A DNA stretch of 64,000 nucleotides from CALHVX01 sp964640725 (GCA_964640725.1 CAZXIJ010000003.1:124001-188000), one strand, 5' to 3'; shown: positions 27,220 to 35,785, counted from the first letter of the stretch. Numbers and translations are program-made. The notes: generated by a model not told the origin, from the letters alone.

Positions 27220-27734
27220 GCTGTCAGCGCCTCTACCACCTGATCGATAACGGCTTCTGCCTTTTCAAACATCTCTGCTTCTGTCGCATCCTGAATCGGA
27301 TGAGCCACGAATACGCGGCGCGCATCGGTCATGCCCAGCGCCTCGGCCTGGGTTGTTGCGGCGTCTGCAAAGACGCTCGAAGCAATCGAAACTGAAGGCA
27401 TTCCCTGAATCTCAAACCATACCGTGTCATGCAAACTGCACGTGGTACAGGATCCTCAGTCAGCAAGCGCTTCGATGACGAAGTCGTTTTCCTCGCGAAT
27501 CTTTGCTCGCAGGGCATCGGGGGCCGGCTTGGTAAAGGTCGGCTTGCTGTAGCGCGTGACCTCAACCTGCGGATGCCGCGCCATGAGCAAGGCCTGCAGC
27601 CGGTCGAGCAAATGGTTGCCCTTGGGTTTGGCAATGTCGAGCAGCGCCAGCCGCCCGGTGATGGTGCCGCTCCGGGGCGCCAGCTGCCGCGTCACCGGCA
27701 CCCGCTCGTCCGTGGGATCGAGAATGGTCGTCAT
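27216..27734 (-). CDS. UGSC-family selenoprotein with in-frame UGA (Sec93)
   Basis: Reading through the single in-frame TGA at 27456-27458 gives one continuous 172-residue protein. The N-terminal half contains LLDIAKPKGNHLLDRLQ and YSKPTFTKPAPDALR. The motif at 93-99 is U-G-S-C-T-T-C, followed by SLHDTVWFEIQGMPSVSIAS and a Rossmann-like C-terminal half. This matches the UGSC (seleno)protein family, named for this motif. A SECIS-like hairpin follows the UGA (27417-27450). The ATG at 27734 has AGGAGA seven bases upstream; the remainder has no independent ribosome-binding site. UxxCxxC recalls selenoprotein B of glycine reductase, so Sec93 may bind a substrate or form a selenylsulfide with Cys96 or Cys99. 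It is the second gene of the thioredoxin-fusion operon. Confidence 0.9.
27417..27450 (-). promoter_or_regulatory. Candidate bacterial SECIS hairpin
   Basis: Counting from the base after UGA, nucleotides 6-12 pair with 33-39 (7 bp, two G-U) and 14-19 pair with 23-28 (6 bp, one G-U). A 1x4 internal loop separates them and the apical loop is GUU. The loop G lies 20 nt after the UGA, inside the 16-37 nt window described for bacterial SECIS elements. The upper stem UGCA/UGCA resembles that of E. coli fdhF. This element would recruit SelB-Sec-tRNA. Pairing was worked out by hand. Confidence 0.7.
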
Positions 27735-27761
27735 GTTGGTCTCCTGTTGAAGCTGCGAAAG

Positions 27762-29342
27762 TCAGTCGTCGATACGCCGGGACACCATCTGCGAACCGAT
27801 GGTGCCCGTGGCCCAGCCGTGAAACGCCCCGGAAAACTTGCCGGCATCGCCGCCGGCAACGGTCATGTGAATATCGCCCACATCCTTGAACTTGGCGAGC
27901 TTGCGCTCGCGGTCAGCGTCACTCATTCGCGCCAGCGCTGCGGGCTGAAAGCCGACCGCGCAGTCATCATCGGCGGCAAGGTCCGCAATCCGGCGCTCGG
28001 TGACCTCCTGAATACGAGCCCGAATCGCGGCTTTGTCGAAGCCGTCCTTCACAAAGGTATCCACGTGTTCGGGACAGACCACCACCAGTGCCTCGGTGGC
28101 GTAGTGCGCCCGGGGATGCCAGATGGCCTCGAGACAAAGGCCAAAGCTTGCGGCCAGCTGCCGGCCGCTGCGCGAGTCCTGGTCGACCATGAGCACCGGG
28201 CCGCTGCTCATGGTGAACACGGTGACCACCGACTCTTCTCGCTTGAAGCCGCGCTCCACATGCAGCGGCTCCCAGGGGTGGCGCTCCTCCCACTCGGCAA
28301 AGCACTGGGTGAACTTGGCCGGGTTGCCGAGCGTCGAGCGCTCCGTGCCCCCGGGCCGGGCACCGCCCACATTGCGAACCGTCAAGCGCACGGCCCGGCC
28401 AATGGTGGCATTCGCGCGGTTGCCCTGCCCCAGCGCGCCGACTTCCATGTTCATATCGATCTGCCGGCGAATCGGCCCGTTCACGACAATCACCGGGCTT
28501 GCCCCCATGGTCGTCGCCATGACCCCGTGGATGTTGTACTCGTCGGTGCAGATGGCTTCGATCGCGGCGATGACCACCGGCAGATACTCCGGCTTGCAAC
28601 CGGCCATGACGGCGTTGATCGCGACCTTTTCCACCGTCAGCTCCGCAAGGTTCGGCGGCATGCTGGCGATGACGGACTGCGGGTCCCGGCCGGTGCCGCC
28701 CAGCATCCGCAAGACCCGCTCCGGCGTCGGCGGCACAAGCGGCAGGCCGTCGCTGAAGCCCTGATCGAACATGAACTCGAACGGGTCATCCAGCGCGCCA
28801 ATGGTCAGCTTGCGCGCCCGGATCGGGCTGTTGTCAGCCTCGGCCCGCAACCGGTCCGCGTGCTGCGGGTCCACCGACAGCGAGCCGCAGCCAGGACGCC
28901 AATCGGGCAGTTCGTCCCAGTCCAGCGCCAGCTCCGGCCGGCCGGCGGCGCTGCCCAGGGCGTGCAGGAATGCCCGCCAGTCGTCTTTCACAAAGCCGAC
29001 CTGTGGCGCCGTGCCGGGGGCCAAAGTGCCGTCTTCGCCGAGCGCAAACAGCGTGGGCACCGTGTCGATATCGGCGGCGAAGCTGATTTTCAGCGCCGAG
29101 TCGTCGGCAATGGGCACCGACAGGCCGTGACGGTCGGCGAGCACCCGATTGCCTTCGGCGGTCTGCCCGACCGCGATGACGGGCAATGCATCGCCCCATT
29201 GCTCGTGCAGCGCCTGCAGCACGGGCACCACGGTCTGACAGGTCGGGCAGTCTTCTTTGATAAAGCAAACGAGCCCCGGCTGGGGACGGGAAAGATCCTC
29301 GCCAGCCAACCCCTTGAGTGCGAATTCGGGTATCTGCACCAC
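27762..29342 (-). CDS. Thioredoxin-domain fusion protein, partner of the UGSC selenoprotein
   Basis: A 526-residue two-part protein. Residues 1-130 form a thioredoxin fold with the redox pair Cys32-Pro-Thr-Cys35 and a cis-Pro at 96 (TVPTLFAL). Residues 170-526 are a domain I cannot name, with FSDGLPLVPPTPERV, VAINAVMAGCKPEYLPVV (Cys249), CTDEYN (Cys265) and GPIRRQIDMNMEVGALGQG. A linker holds WRPGCGSLSVD (Cys152). There is no signal peptide, so it is probably cytosolic. AGGAGG lies just upstream; the second GTG (29339) is better spaced than that at 29342. It is the first gene of the operon, 27 bases before the selenoprotein. The natural inference is that the thioredoxin domain reduces the Sec/Cys centre. 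Confidence 0.85.
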   Translation of the reverse strand: MVQIPEFALKGLAGEDLSRPQPGLVCFIKEDCPTCQTVVPVLQALHEQWGDALPVIAVGQTAEGNRVLADRHGLSVPIADDSALKISFAADIDTVPTLFALGEDGTLAPGTAPQVGFVKDDWRAFLHALGSAAGRPELALDWDELPDWRPGCGSLSVDPQHADRLRAEADNSPIRARKLTIGALDDPFEFMFDQGFSDGLPLVPPTPERVLRMLGGTGRDPQSVIASMPPNLAELTVEKVAINAVMAGCKPEYLPVVIAAIEAICTDEYNIHGVMATTMGASPVIVVNGPIRRQIDMNMEVGALGQGNRANATIGRAVRLTVRNVGGARPGGTERSTLGNPAKFTQCFAEWEERHPWEPLHVERGFKREESVVTVFTMSSGPVLMVDQDSRSGRQLAASFGLCLEAIWHPRAHYATEALVVVCPEHVDTFVKDGFDKAAIRARIQEVTERRIADLAADDDCAVGFQPAALARMSDADRERKLAKFKDVGDIHMTVAGGDAGKFSGAFHGWATGTIGSQMVSRRIDD

Positions 29343-29414
29343 GCCCTCCTGTGATTGCGCCTGACTCTACCTTGAGGGGGTTCCCGGGCGCCAGTAAGCT
29401 TCGGGCTCAGCAAA

Positions 29415-30650
29415 ATGACCGACAGCAAAGGCACCATGGCCGAACTCGATACCTTCCGTGAAGAAACTGCCGCCTGGCTCAAGGCCAACTGTCCCGCCGG
29501 CGCCCGGGGCCCGGGCGAGATCGCTGTCGGCAGCACCAGGATCGATCTGGCGCCCGACACCGCCCTGTGGCTGGAACGCATGGCAGAAAAAGGCTGGACG
29601 GTGCCCAACTGGCCCAAGGAATACGGCGGCGGCGGTCTGAGCAGCGCCGAGGTTCGGGTGCTTTCGGAAGAAATGGGCAAGATTCAGGCCCGAGCGCCCC
29701 TGGGCGGCATGGGGGTCACCATGATCGGGCCCACGCTGCTGGAATTTGGGACAGAAGCGCAGAAGAAGAGACACATTCCGCTGATCGCCGCGGGCCAGCG
29801 GCAGTGGTGTCAGGGCTACTCAGAGCCCAATGCTGGCTCTGACCTTGCCGCCCTGACAACGAAAGCCGAGGACAACGGCGATCACTACCTGCTTAATGGC
29901 CAGAAGATCTGGACCTCTGGCGCCGCCACCGCCGACTGGATGTTTGCCCTGGTGCGCACCGATTTCAGTGCCTCCAAGCACGAGGGCATCAGCTTTGTCC
30001 TGCTGACCATGGATCAGCCCGGCGTGACTGTGAAGCCAATCCGCCTGCTGTCCGGCAACTCGCCGTTCTGCGAAACCTTCCTGGACAACGCCGTAGCGCG
30101 CAAAGAAGACCTGCTTGGCGAAGCCAACAAGGGCTGGACCATAGGCAAGCGACTGCTGCAGTTCGAGCGCTCAGGCATTGGCGGCCTGTCCGGCGGCTCC
30201 CGGCGCAGCCCCATGAACGAGGAGCTGATCGCCATGGCACGGGCCTATGAGGGGACCGACAGCGGCAGGCTGACAGACCCGGTGACCCGGGACACCCTGC
30301 TCCGCTTCAACATGAATTGGGCCGCTTTCCGCCTGACTGCGCGGCGAGTCAACGAAGAAAACAAATCTGGCGTGCCCGGCGCAGCGACGTCGATTTTCAA
30401 GCTTTACGGCGCTGCTCTGCAGCAGGACGGCGCAGAGCTCAAGCGCCAGCTGATGGGCACGCGAGGCCTGGGGGTCCGGCCAGAGGACTGGCGGGCCGAG
30501 CCCGGCGACGAGCAGGACAGCGTGTTCTCCGCCCCGGAGCTGCAGGCGGTACAGGACTGGCTGAGCACCAAGGCCACGACGATCTACGGCGGCAGCAACG
30601 AAATCCAGGCCAACATCATCGCCAAACGCGTTCTCGGCCTGCCCGACTGA
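29415..30650 (+). CDS. Acyl-CoA dehydrogenase
   Basis: FAD-dependent acyl-CoA dehydrogenase, 411 residues. The N-terminal helical domain includes WLERMAEKGWTVPNWPKEYGG, the middle beta domain has QGYSEPNAGSDLAAL and NGQKIWTSGA (flavin contacts), and the C-terminal helices end IYGGSNEIQANIIAKRVLGL. The residue equivalent to the MCAD catalytic Glu is Gly in IYGGSNE, so the base must sit elsewhere, as in isovaleryl-CoA-type enzymes. The ATG at 29415 is kept; an internal ATG at 29436 is possible. The gene is divergent from the thioredoxin-fusion operon (72-base gap) and stands alone. The chain length or branching of the substrate is not evident. Confidence 0.93.
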   Translation: MTDSKGTMAELDTFREETAAWLKANCPAGARGPGEIAVGSTRIDLAPDTALWLERMAEKGWTVPNWPKEYGGGGLSSAEVRVLSEEMGKIQARAPLGGMGVTMIGPTLLEFGTEAQKKRHIPLIAAGQRQWCQGYSEPNAGSDLAALTTKAEDNGDHYLLNGQKIWTSGAATADWMFALVRTDFSASKHEGISFVLLTMDQPGVTVKPIRLLSGNSPFCETFLDNAVARKEDLLGEANKGWTIGKRLLQFERSGIGGLSGGSRRSPMNEELIAMARAYEGTDSGRLTDPVTRDTLLRFNMNWAAFRLTARRVNEENKSGVPGAATSIFKLYGAALQQDGAELKRQLMGTRGLGVRPEDWRAEPGDEQDSVFSAPELQAVQDWLSTKATTIYGGSNEIQANIIAKRVLGLPD

Positions 30651-30891
30651 TCCTGCGCCGGGATGCGGCCTTGACAGCACTGAGGTAGAATCCGGTGCTG
30701 AAAACCTGCTCCGATCAGTCGCCGGCACGACAATAACAGGCGATCCCCCGGGGCAGGATAGGGACCAGATTCAATTGCGCACCAACGGACGGGGCGCCGC
30801 CGCTGCCGCACCAACGGGTGCCCCAGAGGCTGCGTGAACGGGGGCGTTGGCGAATTGGTCGACAACTGGGCAATCAGGACACGCAAGCGCA

Positions 30892-32541
30892 ATGGCGGCA
30901 ACCGCGGGGCAGACCCGTCAACATGTCGACTGGTACGTGATCACCGAAGACGCCGATCTGACGCTTCGCATCACCACCGGGCTGAAGATCGGCGAAGACC
31001 GCTGGGGAGAGCTCACGCTCAATCACCCGGTGGCCGCCAATCGCTGGCTCGAGTTTACGATCGACGCCGACGGCAACCTGAGTGCTCGCCCCTGCCGACG
31101 GGACATCGACATCGATCTCGATGGCGCGTCGCACAACGAACTGCTGCTGCAGGCCGGCGATCCGATTTCCCTGCCGCACAACCAGATCTATATCAGCGAC
31201 AGCTTTCGCCGGGGCCGCACCGACGCCACGCCCGCCGTGGTGCGCTGTGCAGATATGGACGATGCCGAAGATGACAGCCAGCGCCTGGCGCAAACCGTCA
31301 TCACCGAAAGCGACGTGCCCGCGTCCGACCGTGACGACACTGACAGCGGCACCCGCAAGGTGCAGCTGCAATACCCGCTGACCGGCAATGGCGACGACCA
31401 GAGCACCTCGCAAACGGTGCGGCTTGAGGACTCGCTGTACGCCGCTCGCACAACCACCAGCAACTCGCTGTCGCTGCGCACGGAAGACTCCATCGAGACC
31501 GCGCTGATTCCTGTGGACGCCGAGCCGCCCTTCGGCACCGACGAGCTTTCCGCAGCCATGCAGCGCCCGATCGAAATCACCGAGCGCATCCGCAGCCGAC
31601 ATCACCGCGGCAAGGCAGCAAGCAACGCGGCGAACAGCCCGATTCTGACGCCGGCGGTCACCGAGATCGTAACGGAACGTCGCAACCTCACCTATTTGTG
31701 GACGCTGAGCGGCATCCTGATTCTCGGAGTGCTGACCGCGATCGTTGTCGCGACCAATAGCGCTCCGGATGCCCGTTCCGTCGTCGCGGCTGAACCGGCC
31801 GCGAGCCTGCCAGCGCCTGCCCCCGCGTCCCGGGCTGAGTCGCTCATGGCGTCGGTCGAGAACATCATCGGCAAAAGCGATCCGGACGATCTGGCAGCCT
31901 GGGAGTTCGCGGTGCGCTCCTATGAGTACATTCTGGCGCAGGAGCCTGACAATACCGAGCTCGCCGCAAAGCTGAGCAACGCGCGCAACCGCACGGCGGT
32001 GCTGCGGGCACAGCAAGGCATCAAGCCAACCTTCATGCCCGATGTGAGCGAATCGGCAGCGTCCGCAAGCCTGACTGCGGAGCCGCTGGCGCCCGAAACA
32101 AACAGGCCAGGCCAGCAACCGGCGCCCGCCTTCGGCGACAGCCGCGGTGACAGCCGGCCCGCGGAGTTTCCCGTGGGACCGGTGGCCGGCTACGAGCCTT
32201 TGACTCTGGCACAGATTGAGTTTCGCCTGGACGGCGCCGAACGGCGGATCGCCAGCGGCGAGATCAACAACCCGGTCGGCATCAGCGCGACGTCGCTCAT
32301 TCTGAGCGTGCTCGGTGCAGACCCAGGCAACGCCCGGGCAATCACGCTACTGAATCGCGCCGCTGACCGGCTGGTCACCCAGGCCGAACAAGCCTACAGC
32401 GCCGGCGAAGAGTTTCAGGCCCGCAACACGCTGGAGGAGGTCTTCGCTTTCCATCCCCGCTTTGGTCCTGCGAACCAGCGCTGGCGCGAATGGACCGGCC
32501 GACCCGGCCCCGGCGAGCAGCGCGCTGCTGCGACGCCCTGA
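30892..32541 (+). CDS. Single-span membrane protein with FHA-like and TPR-like parts
   Basis: A 549-residue protein. The N-terminal 110 residues (WYVITEDADLTLRITTGLKIGEDRW to DPISLPHNQIYISDS) look like a degenerate FHA/beta-sandwich domain. An acidic, Thr/Ser-rich linker follows (about 115-250), then one membrane span at 266-288 (TYLWTLSGILILGVLTAIVV). The periplasmic part is Pro/Ala-rich and ends in TPR-like helices (ALLNRAADRL type repeats at about 460-535). The ATG at 30892 is preferred to a TTG at 30847. Together with the kinase-phosphatase pair 4.6 kb away it could be part of a phospho-signalling module, though genes between them are unrelated. The function is unknown; the FHA call is tentative. 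Confidence 0.65.
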   Translation: MAATAGQTRQHVDWYVITEDADLTLRITTGLKIGEDRWGELTLNHPVAANRWLEFTIDADGNLSARPCRRDIDIDLDGASHNELLLQAGDPISLPHNQIYISDSFRRGRTDATPAVVRCADMDDAEDDSQRLAQTVITESDVPASDRDDTDSGTRKVQLQYPLTGNGDDQSTSQTVRLEDSLYAARTTTSNSLSLRTEDSIETALIPVDAEPPFGTDELSAAMQRPIEITERIRSRHHRGKAASNAANSPILTPAVTEIVTERRNLTYLWTLSGILILGVLTAIVVATNSAPDARSVVAAEPAASLPAPAPASRAESLMASVENIIGKSDPDDLAAWEFAVRSYEYILAQEPDNTELAAKLSNARNRTAVLRAQQGIKPTFMPDVSESAASASLTAEPLAPETNRPGQQPAPAFGDSRGDSRPAEFPVGPVAGYEPLTLAQIEFRLDGAERRIASGEINNPVGISATSLILSVLGADPGNARAITLLNRAADRLVTQAEQAYSAGEEFQARNTLEEVFAFHPRFGPANQRWREWTGRPGPGEQRAAATP

Positions 32542-32550
32542 CCGGCGGAC

Positions 32551-34128
32551 TCAGGCAACATCGTTGCGAACAAAGTTGTCGGCGCTGGCTCGTTGCCACA
32601 TGCGCTGCCAGTTGGCATCGACCTCTCCGTCCAGCAGCGCCCCGGCCTTCAGAAACGGATAAGTCTCGCTCAGGAGCACCGAATCCCGGCTCGTAAGCCG
32701 GTGAAAGAAGTGGTACGGCTCCAGCTGATGCGGGTGATCGAGCCCCGCAGCGGCGGTGATCTCCAGCAAGGCATGCACAGTCTTTGCCTGGTAGGTGGCG
32801 ACGCGCACCGACTTCTCCGTCACGTCCAGACCTTTTTGCCGCAAGGCATCCTGCGTTGCGATCCCGACCGGGCAGTGATTGGTATGGCAGTGCTGGGACT
32901 GCAGGCAGCCCAGCGCAAACATGAATGCGCGGGCCGCGTTGCACCAGTCCGCACCCAGCGCCATCGTGATCGCCATGTCGAAGCCCGTGGCGATCTTGCC
33001 GCCGGCCACCAGCCGGATATCGTCTTTCAGGCCGCAACCAACCAGCGCATTCCGTGCAAACAGCAAACCATCGCGCAGCGGCGTCCCCACATGGTCCGTA
33101 AACTCCGCGGGCGCAGCGCCGGTGCCGCCCTCCTTCCCGTCGATGACGATGAAGTCAGGCTTGATACCGGTATCCAGCATCGCCTTACAGATCGCAAGAA
33201 ACTCCCAGCGGTGGCCGATGCACAGCTTGAAGCCGACCGGCTTGCCGCCGCTGAGCTCCCGGAGCTGGGCCACAAATTCCAACAGCCCGCGGGGGGTCGA
33301 GAAGGTGCGGTGGTACGGCGGTGATACGCAGGACTCGCCGACCGGTATACCGCGGGTGCTGGCAATCTCTTGGCTTACCTTGGCCGCGGGCAGAATGCCG
33401 CCGTGCCCGGGCTTGGCGCCCTGGGACAACTTGATCTCGCACATCTTGACCTGCGGCAACTGCGCCTTTTCTCGGAACGCGCCGGGGTCAAAACCGCCGT
33501 CCTGCGCCCGAGCCCCGTAGTAACCGGTGCCCAGCTCCCAGATCAGGTCGGCCCCGCCCCGCTCGTGATAGGGGCTGATCGCCCCCTCGCCGGTATCGTG
33601 CGCGAAGCCGCCGCTTGCTGCGCCCCGGGACAGCGCCTCGATCGCAGCCGCCGACAGCGAGCCGAAGCTCATGGCGGAGATGTTCAGGAGCGCGGTCTCG
33701 TAGGGCTGCGTGCACTGCGCGCCGCCCACCGGAACCCGGGGCGGATGTTCCGCCGGCGGTTTGGGGCAGATCGCATGGTTGACCCATTCATAGCCGCTGC
33801 GCATGACGTCGCGTTCGGTGCCGAACGGATGCGTTTCGATGGCGCTTTTCGCGCGCTGGTAAATCAAGGTGCGCTGCTCCCGATCATAGGGCGCACCTTC
33901 CGTATCGCCTTCGACGAAATACTGGTGAATCTGAGGGCGCACGCTCTCCGCCAGCCGTCGCAGGTGGCCGATCACCGGGTAGTTGCGCAGCAGGCTATGC
34001 CGTTGCTGGACCAGGTCGGCAACACCAATCAGCAGCAGCGGCCAAACCACGACAGCGAGCCAGACGGGCAGCCAGGGCGTAAGCAGCGCAAGCGCCACGA
34101 TCCCGGCGAAGGGCAGATAACGGATCAC
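32551..34128 (-). CDS. Membrane-anchored FMN glutamate-synthase-like protein
   Basis: A 525-residue protein with two N-terminal membrane spans (YLPFAGIVALALLTPWLPVW; LAVVVWPLLLIGVADLV) and a glutamate-synthase FMN domain. The domain keeps GEGAISPYHERGGADLIWE, QGAKPGHGG, IDGKEGGTGAAP and the cysteine cluster of ALGCLQSQHCHTNHCPVG, which binds a 3Fe-4S centre in glutamate synthases. It lacks the glutaminase domain, so it is not a standalone GltB. Proteins of this family are annotated only as FMN-binding glutamate synthase family. The GTG at 34128 has AAGGGGG five bases upstream. It is divergent from the MFS gene with only 31 bases between starts, so their promoters must overlap coding sequence. 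Confidence 0.9.
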   Translation of the reverse strand: MIRYLPFAGIVALALLTPWLPVWLAVVVWPLLLIGVADLVQQRHSLLRNYPVIGHLRRLAESVRPQIHQYFVEGDTEGAPYDREQRTLIYQRAKSAIETHPFGTERDVMRSGYEWVNHAICPKPPAEHPPRVPVGGAQCTQPYETALLNISAMSFGSLSAAAIEALSRGAASGGFAHDTGEGAISPYHERGGADLIWELGTGYYGARAQDGGFDPGAFREKAQLPQVKMCEIKLSQGAKPGHGGILPAAKVSQEIASTRGIPVGESCVSPPYHRTFSTPRGLLEFVAQLRELSGGKPVGFKLCIGHRWEFLAICKAMLDTGIKPDFIVIDGKEGGTGAAPAEFTDHVGTPLRDGLLFARNALVGCGLKDDIRLVAGGKIATGFDMAITMALGADWCNAARAFMFALGCLQSQHCHTNHCPVGIATQDALRQKGLDVTEKSVRVATYQAKTVHALLEITAAAGLDHPHQLEPYHFFHRLTSRDSVLLSETYPFLKAGALLDGEVDANWQRMWQRASADNFVRNDVA

Positions 34129-34159
34129 AGGAACCCCCTTTTCGTTAGACTTGGCCAGT

Positions 34160-35785
34160 ATGAACGAACCCAAGGCTCCGGGTAGCCAGGCACCCGATTC
34201 CGTCGCGTCGTCCAACAGCTCAGCCTCACCGCAGGCCGGGTCGGGGTACGCCCACTACGCACTTCTGGTCCTGGTGCTGGTCTACATCTTCAATTTCGTC
34301 GACCGGCAGATCCTGTCGATCCTGGCCGAAGACATCAAAGCCGACCTGGGCATCAGCGATGCGCAGATGGGCTTCCTGTACGGCACGGTCTTTGCCGTCT
34401 TTTACTCGGTGTTCGGGATTCCGCTGGCGCGCCTGGCTGACGTCTGGACCCGGCGCTCGCTGATCGCCATGGGCCTCGGCTTCTGGTCACTCATGACGGT
34501 GCTGTCCGGCACCGCGCGCTCCTTTGTGCCTCTCGCCCTGTACCGGGTCGGCGTCGGCATTGGCGAGGCCAGCGCGTCTCCGGCCGCTTACTCGATGCTG
34601 TCCGACTACTACCCGCCAAGGCTGCGGGCGACCGTCATCGCCATCTACTCGTCCGGCGTTTACGTCGGCGGCGGGCTGGGACTGATTATCGGCGGCGTGG
34701 TGCTCGACTACTGGTCGACCACCTACCCCACCGATCCGCCCATGGGTCTGAAGGGCTGGCAGATGGCATTCATGGCCGTGGGCGCGCCCGGGCTGTTGCT
34801 GGCACTGTGGGTACGCACCCTGCGCGAGCCGGTGCGGGGCGCCAGCGAGGGCCTGGCCGTCACGCGCAAGGACGATCCGATCCGGGTCCTGATGACCGAG
34901 ATGAGCGCGGTGCTGCCGCCCTTAACGCTCTGGAGCGTGCGCCGCCACGGCGGCTCCGTCGCGGTGAACCTGGCAGCCGCAGGCGGGATCGCGCTGCTGG
35001 CCCTTGGCCTGATCCTGGCTACCGGCAGCGTGGTGCAGTGGATCGCCCTGGGTATCGGGGCGTACATCACCTTCAGCTGGGCCCAGTCCCTGAAAGGCCG
35101 TGACCCGGCGACCTTTGCCATGATGTTCCGCTCGAGAGCGCTGATCTACGTCACCCTGGCCTTTCCGACGATCTCCTTTCTGACCTACGGCGCGAGCTTC
35201 TGGACCGTGCCCTATCTGATTCGCAACTTTGATGTGAGCGCCGGCGAAGTCGGTATCTGGGTGGGTGCCGGCAATGCCGTTGGCGGGCTGATCGGCGTCA
35301 CCCTGGGCGGCGTGCTGGCGGACTGGTTCAAGCTTCGAACTCCGAACGGCCGGCTCTACATCGGTATTATTACCGCAGTGTGCACGGCACCGGGTTTGCT
35401 GTGGATGCTGTACACCGACAGCCTCGTCTGGGCGTTCATCCTGAACTTTGTGTACCACATCCCGGCCGCCATGTGGGTCGGCATCCCCAGTGCGACGGCG
35501 ACAGACCTGGTGATGCCGCGCATGCGCGCGGTTGCGACTGCGTACTTCCTGCTGATGAACACATTCATCGGGCTCGCCCTCGGTCCCTATCTGATCGGGC
35601 GGGTCAGCGATGGCTTTATGCAGGGGGGCTATGCCGATGCGGACGCGCTGCGGCTCGCGATCGCTCTGGCCCTGCTGATCTTTCTGGTCTCTCTGATCTT
35701 TCTGGTGCTCGCCATGAAACACCTGCCCAAGGACGAAGCGAGCCGGTTGAGCAGAGCCGAAGCACTGGGAGAAGCGGTGCGCTAG
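34160..35785 (+). CDS. MFS transporter, Spinster-like
   Basis: Twelve-span transporter of 541 residues. The first span region has YALLVLVLVYIFNFVDRQILSILAEDIKADLGISD, the RQ-containing signature of the Spns/Spinster-like bacterial MFS group. The RLADVWTRRSLIAMGLGFWS loop is the MFS A-motif region. A longer central loop (EPVRGASEGLAVTRKDDP to ALERAPP-like region) and an extra pair of spans explain the length. An ATG at 34160 is used. Substrates of related proteins are lipids or organic acids; none can be assigned here. It is followed by the small minus-strand unit whose hairpin may also act as its terminator. Confidence 0.88.
   Translation: MNEPKAPGSQAPDSVASSNSSASPQAGSGYAHYALLVLVLVYIFNFVDRQILSILAEDIKADLGISDAQMGFLYGTVFAVFYSVFGIPLARLADVWTRRSLIAMGLGFWSLMTVLSGTARSFVPLALYRVGVGIGEASASPAAYSMLSDYYPPRLRATVIAIYSSGVYVGGGLGLIIGGVVLDYWSTTYPTDPPMGLKGWQMAFMAVGAPGLLLALWVRTLREPVRGASEGLAVTRKDDPIRVLMTEMSAVLPPLTLWSVRRHGGSVAVNLAAAGGIALLALGLILATGSVVQWIALGIGAYITFSWAQSLKGRDPATFAMMFRSRALIYVTLAFPTISFLTYGASFWTVPYLIRNFDVSAGEVGIWVGAGNAVGGLIGVTLGGVLADWFKLRTPNGRLYIGIITAVCTAPGLLWMLYTDSLVWAFILNFVYHIPAAMWVGIPSATATDLVMPRMRAVATAYFLLMNTFIGLALGPYLIGRVSDGFMQGGYADADALRLAIALALLIFLVSLIFLVLAMKHLPKDEASRLSRAEALGEAVR

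Noticed and set aside
27216..27434. Independent small gene starting at the TTG near 27434
   Set aside because: It lacks a ribosome-binding site, begins in mid-domain and is in frame with the upstream gene across a single UGA at a UGSC motif; read-through explains it better.
30671..30691. TTGACA followed by TAGAAT upstream of the FHA-like gene
   Set aside because: The spacer is only 9 bases, so these do not form a normal promoter.
33343..33352. Palindrome CGGTATACCG, similar to the GntR site
   Set aside because: It lies inside the glutamate-synthase-like coding sequence and the flanking bases differ from TTGTATACAA; probably chance.
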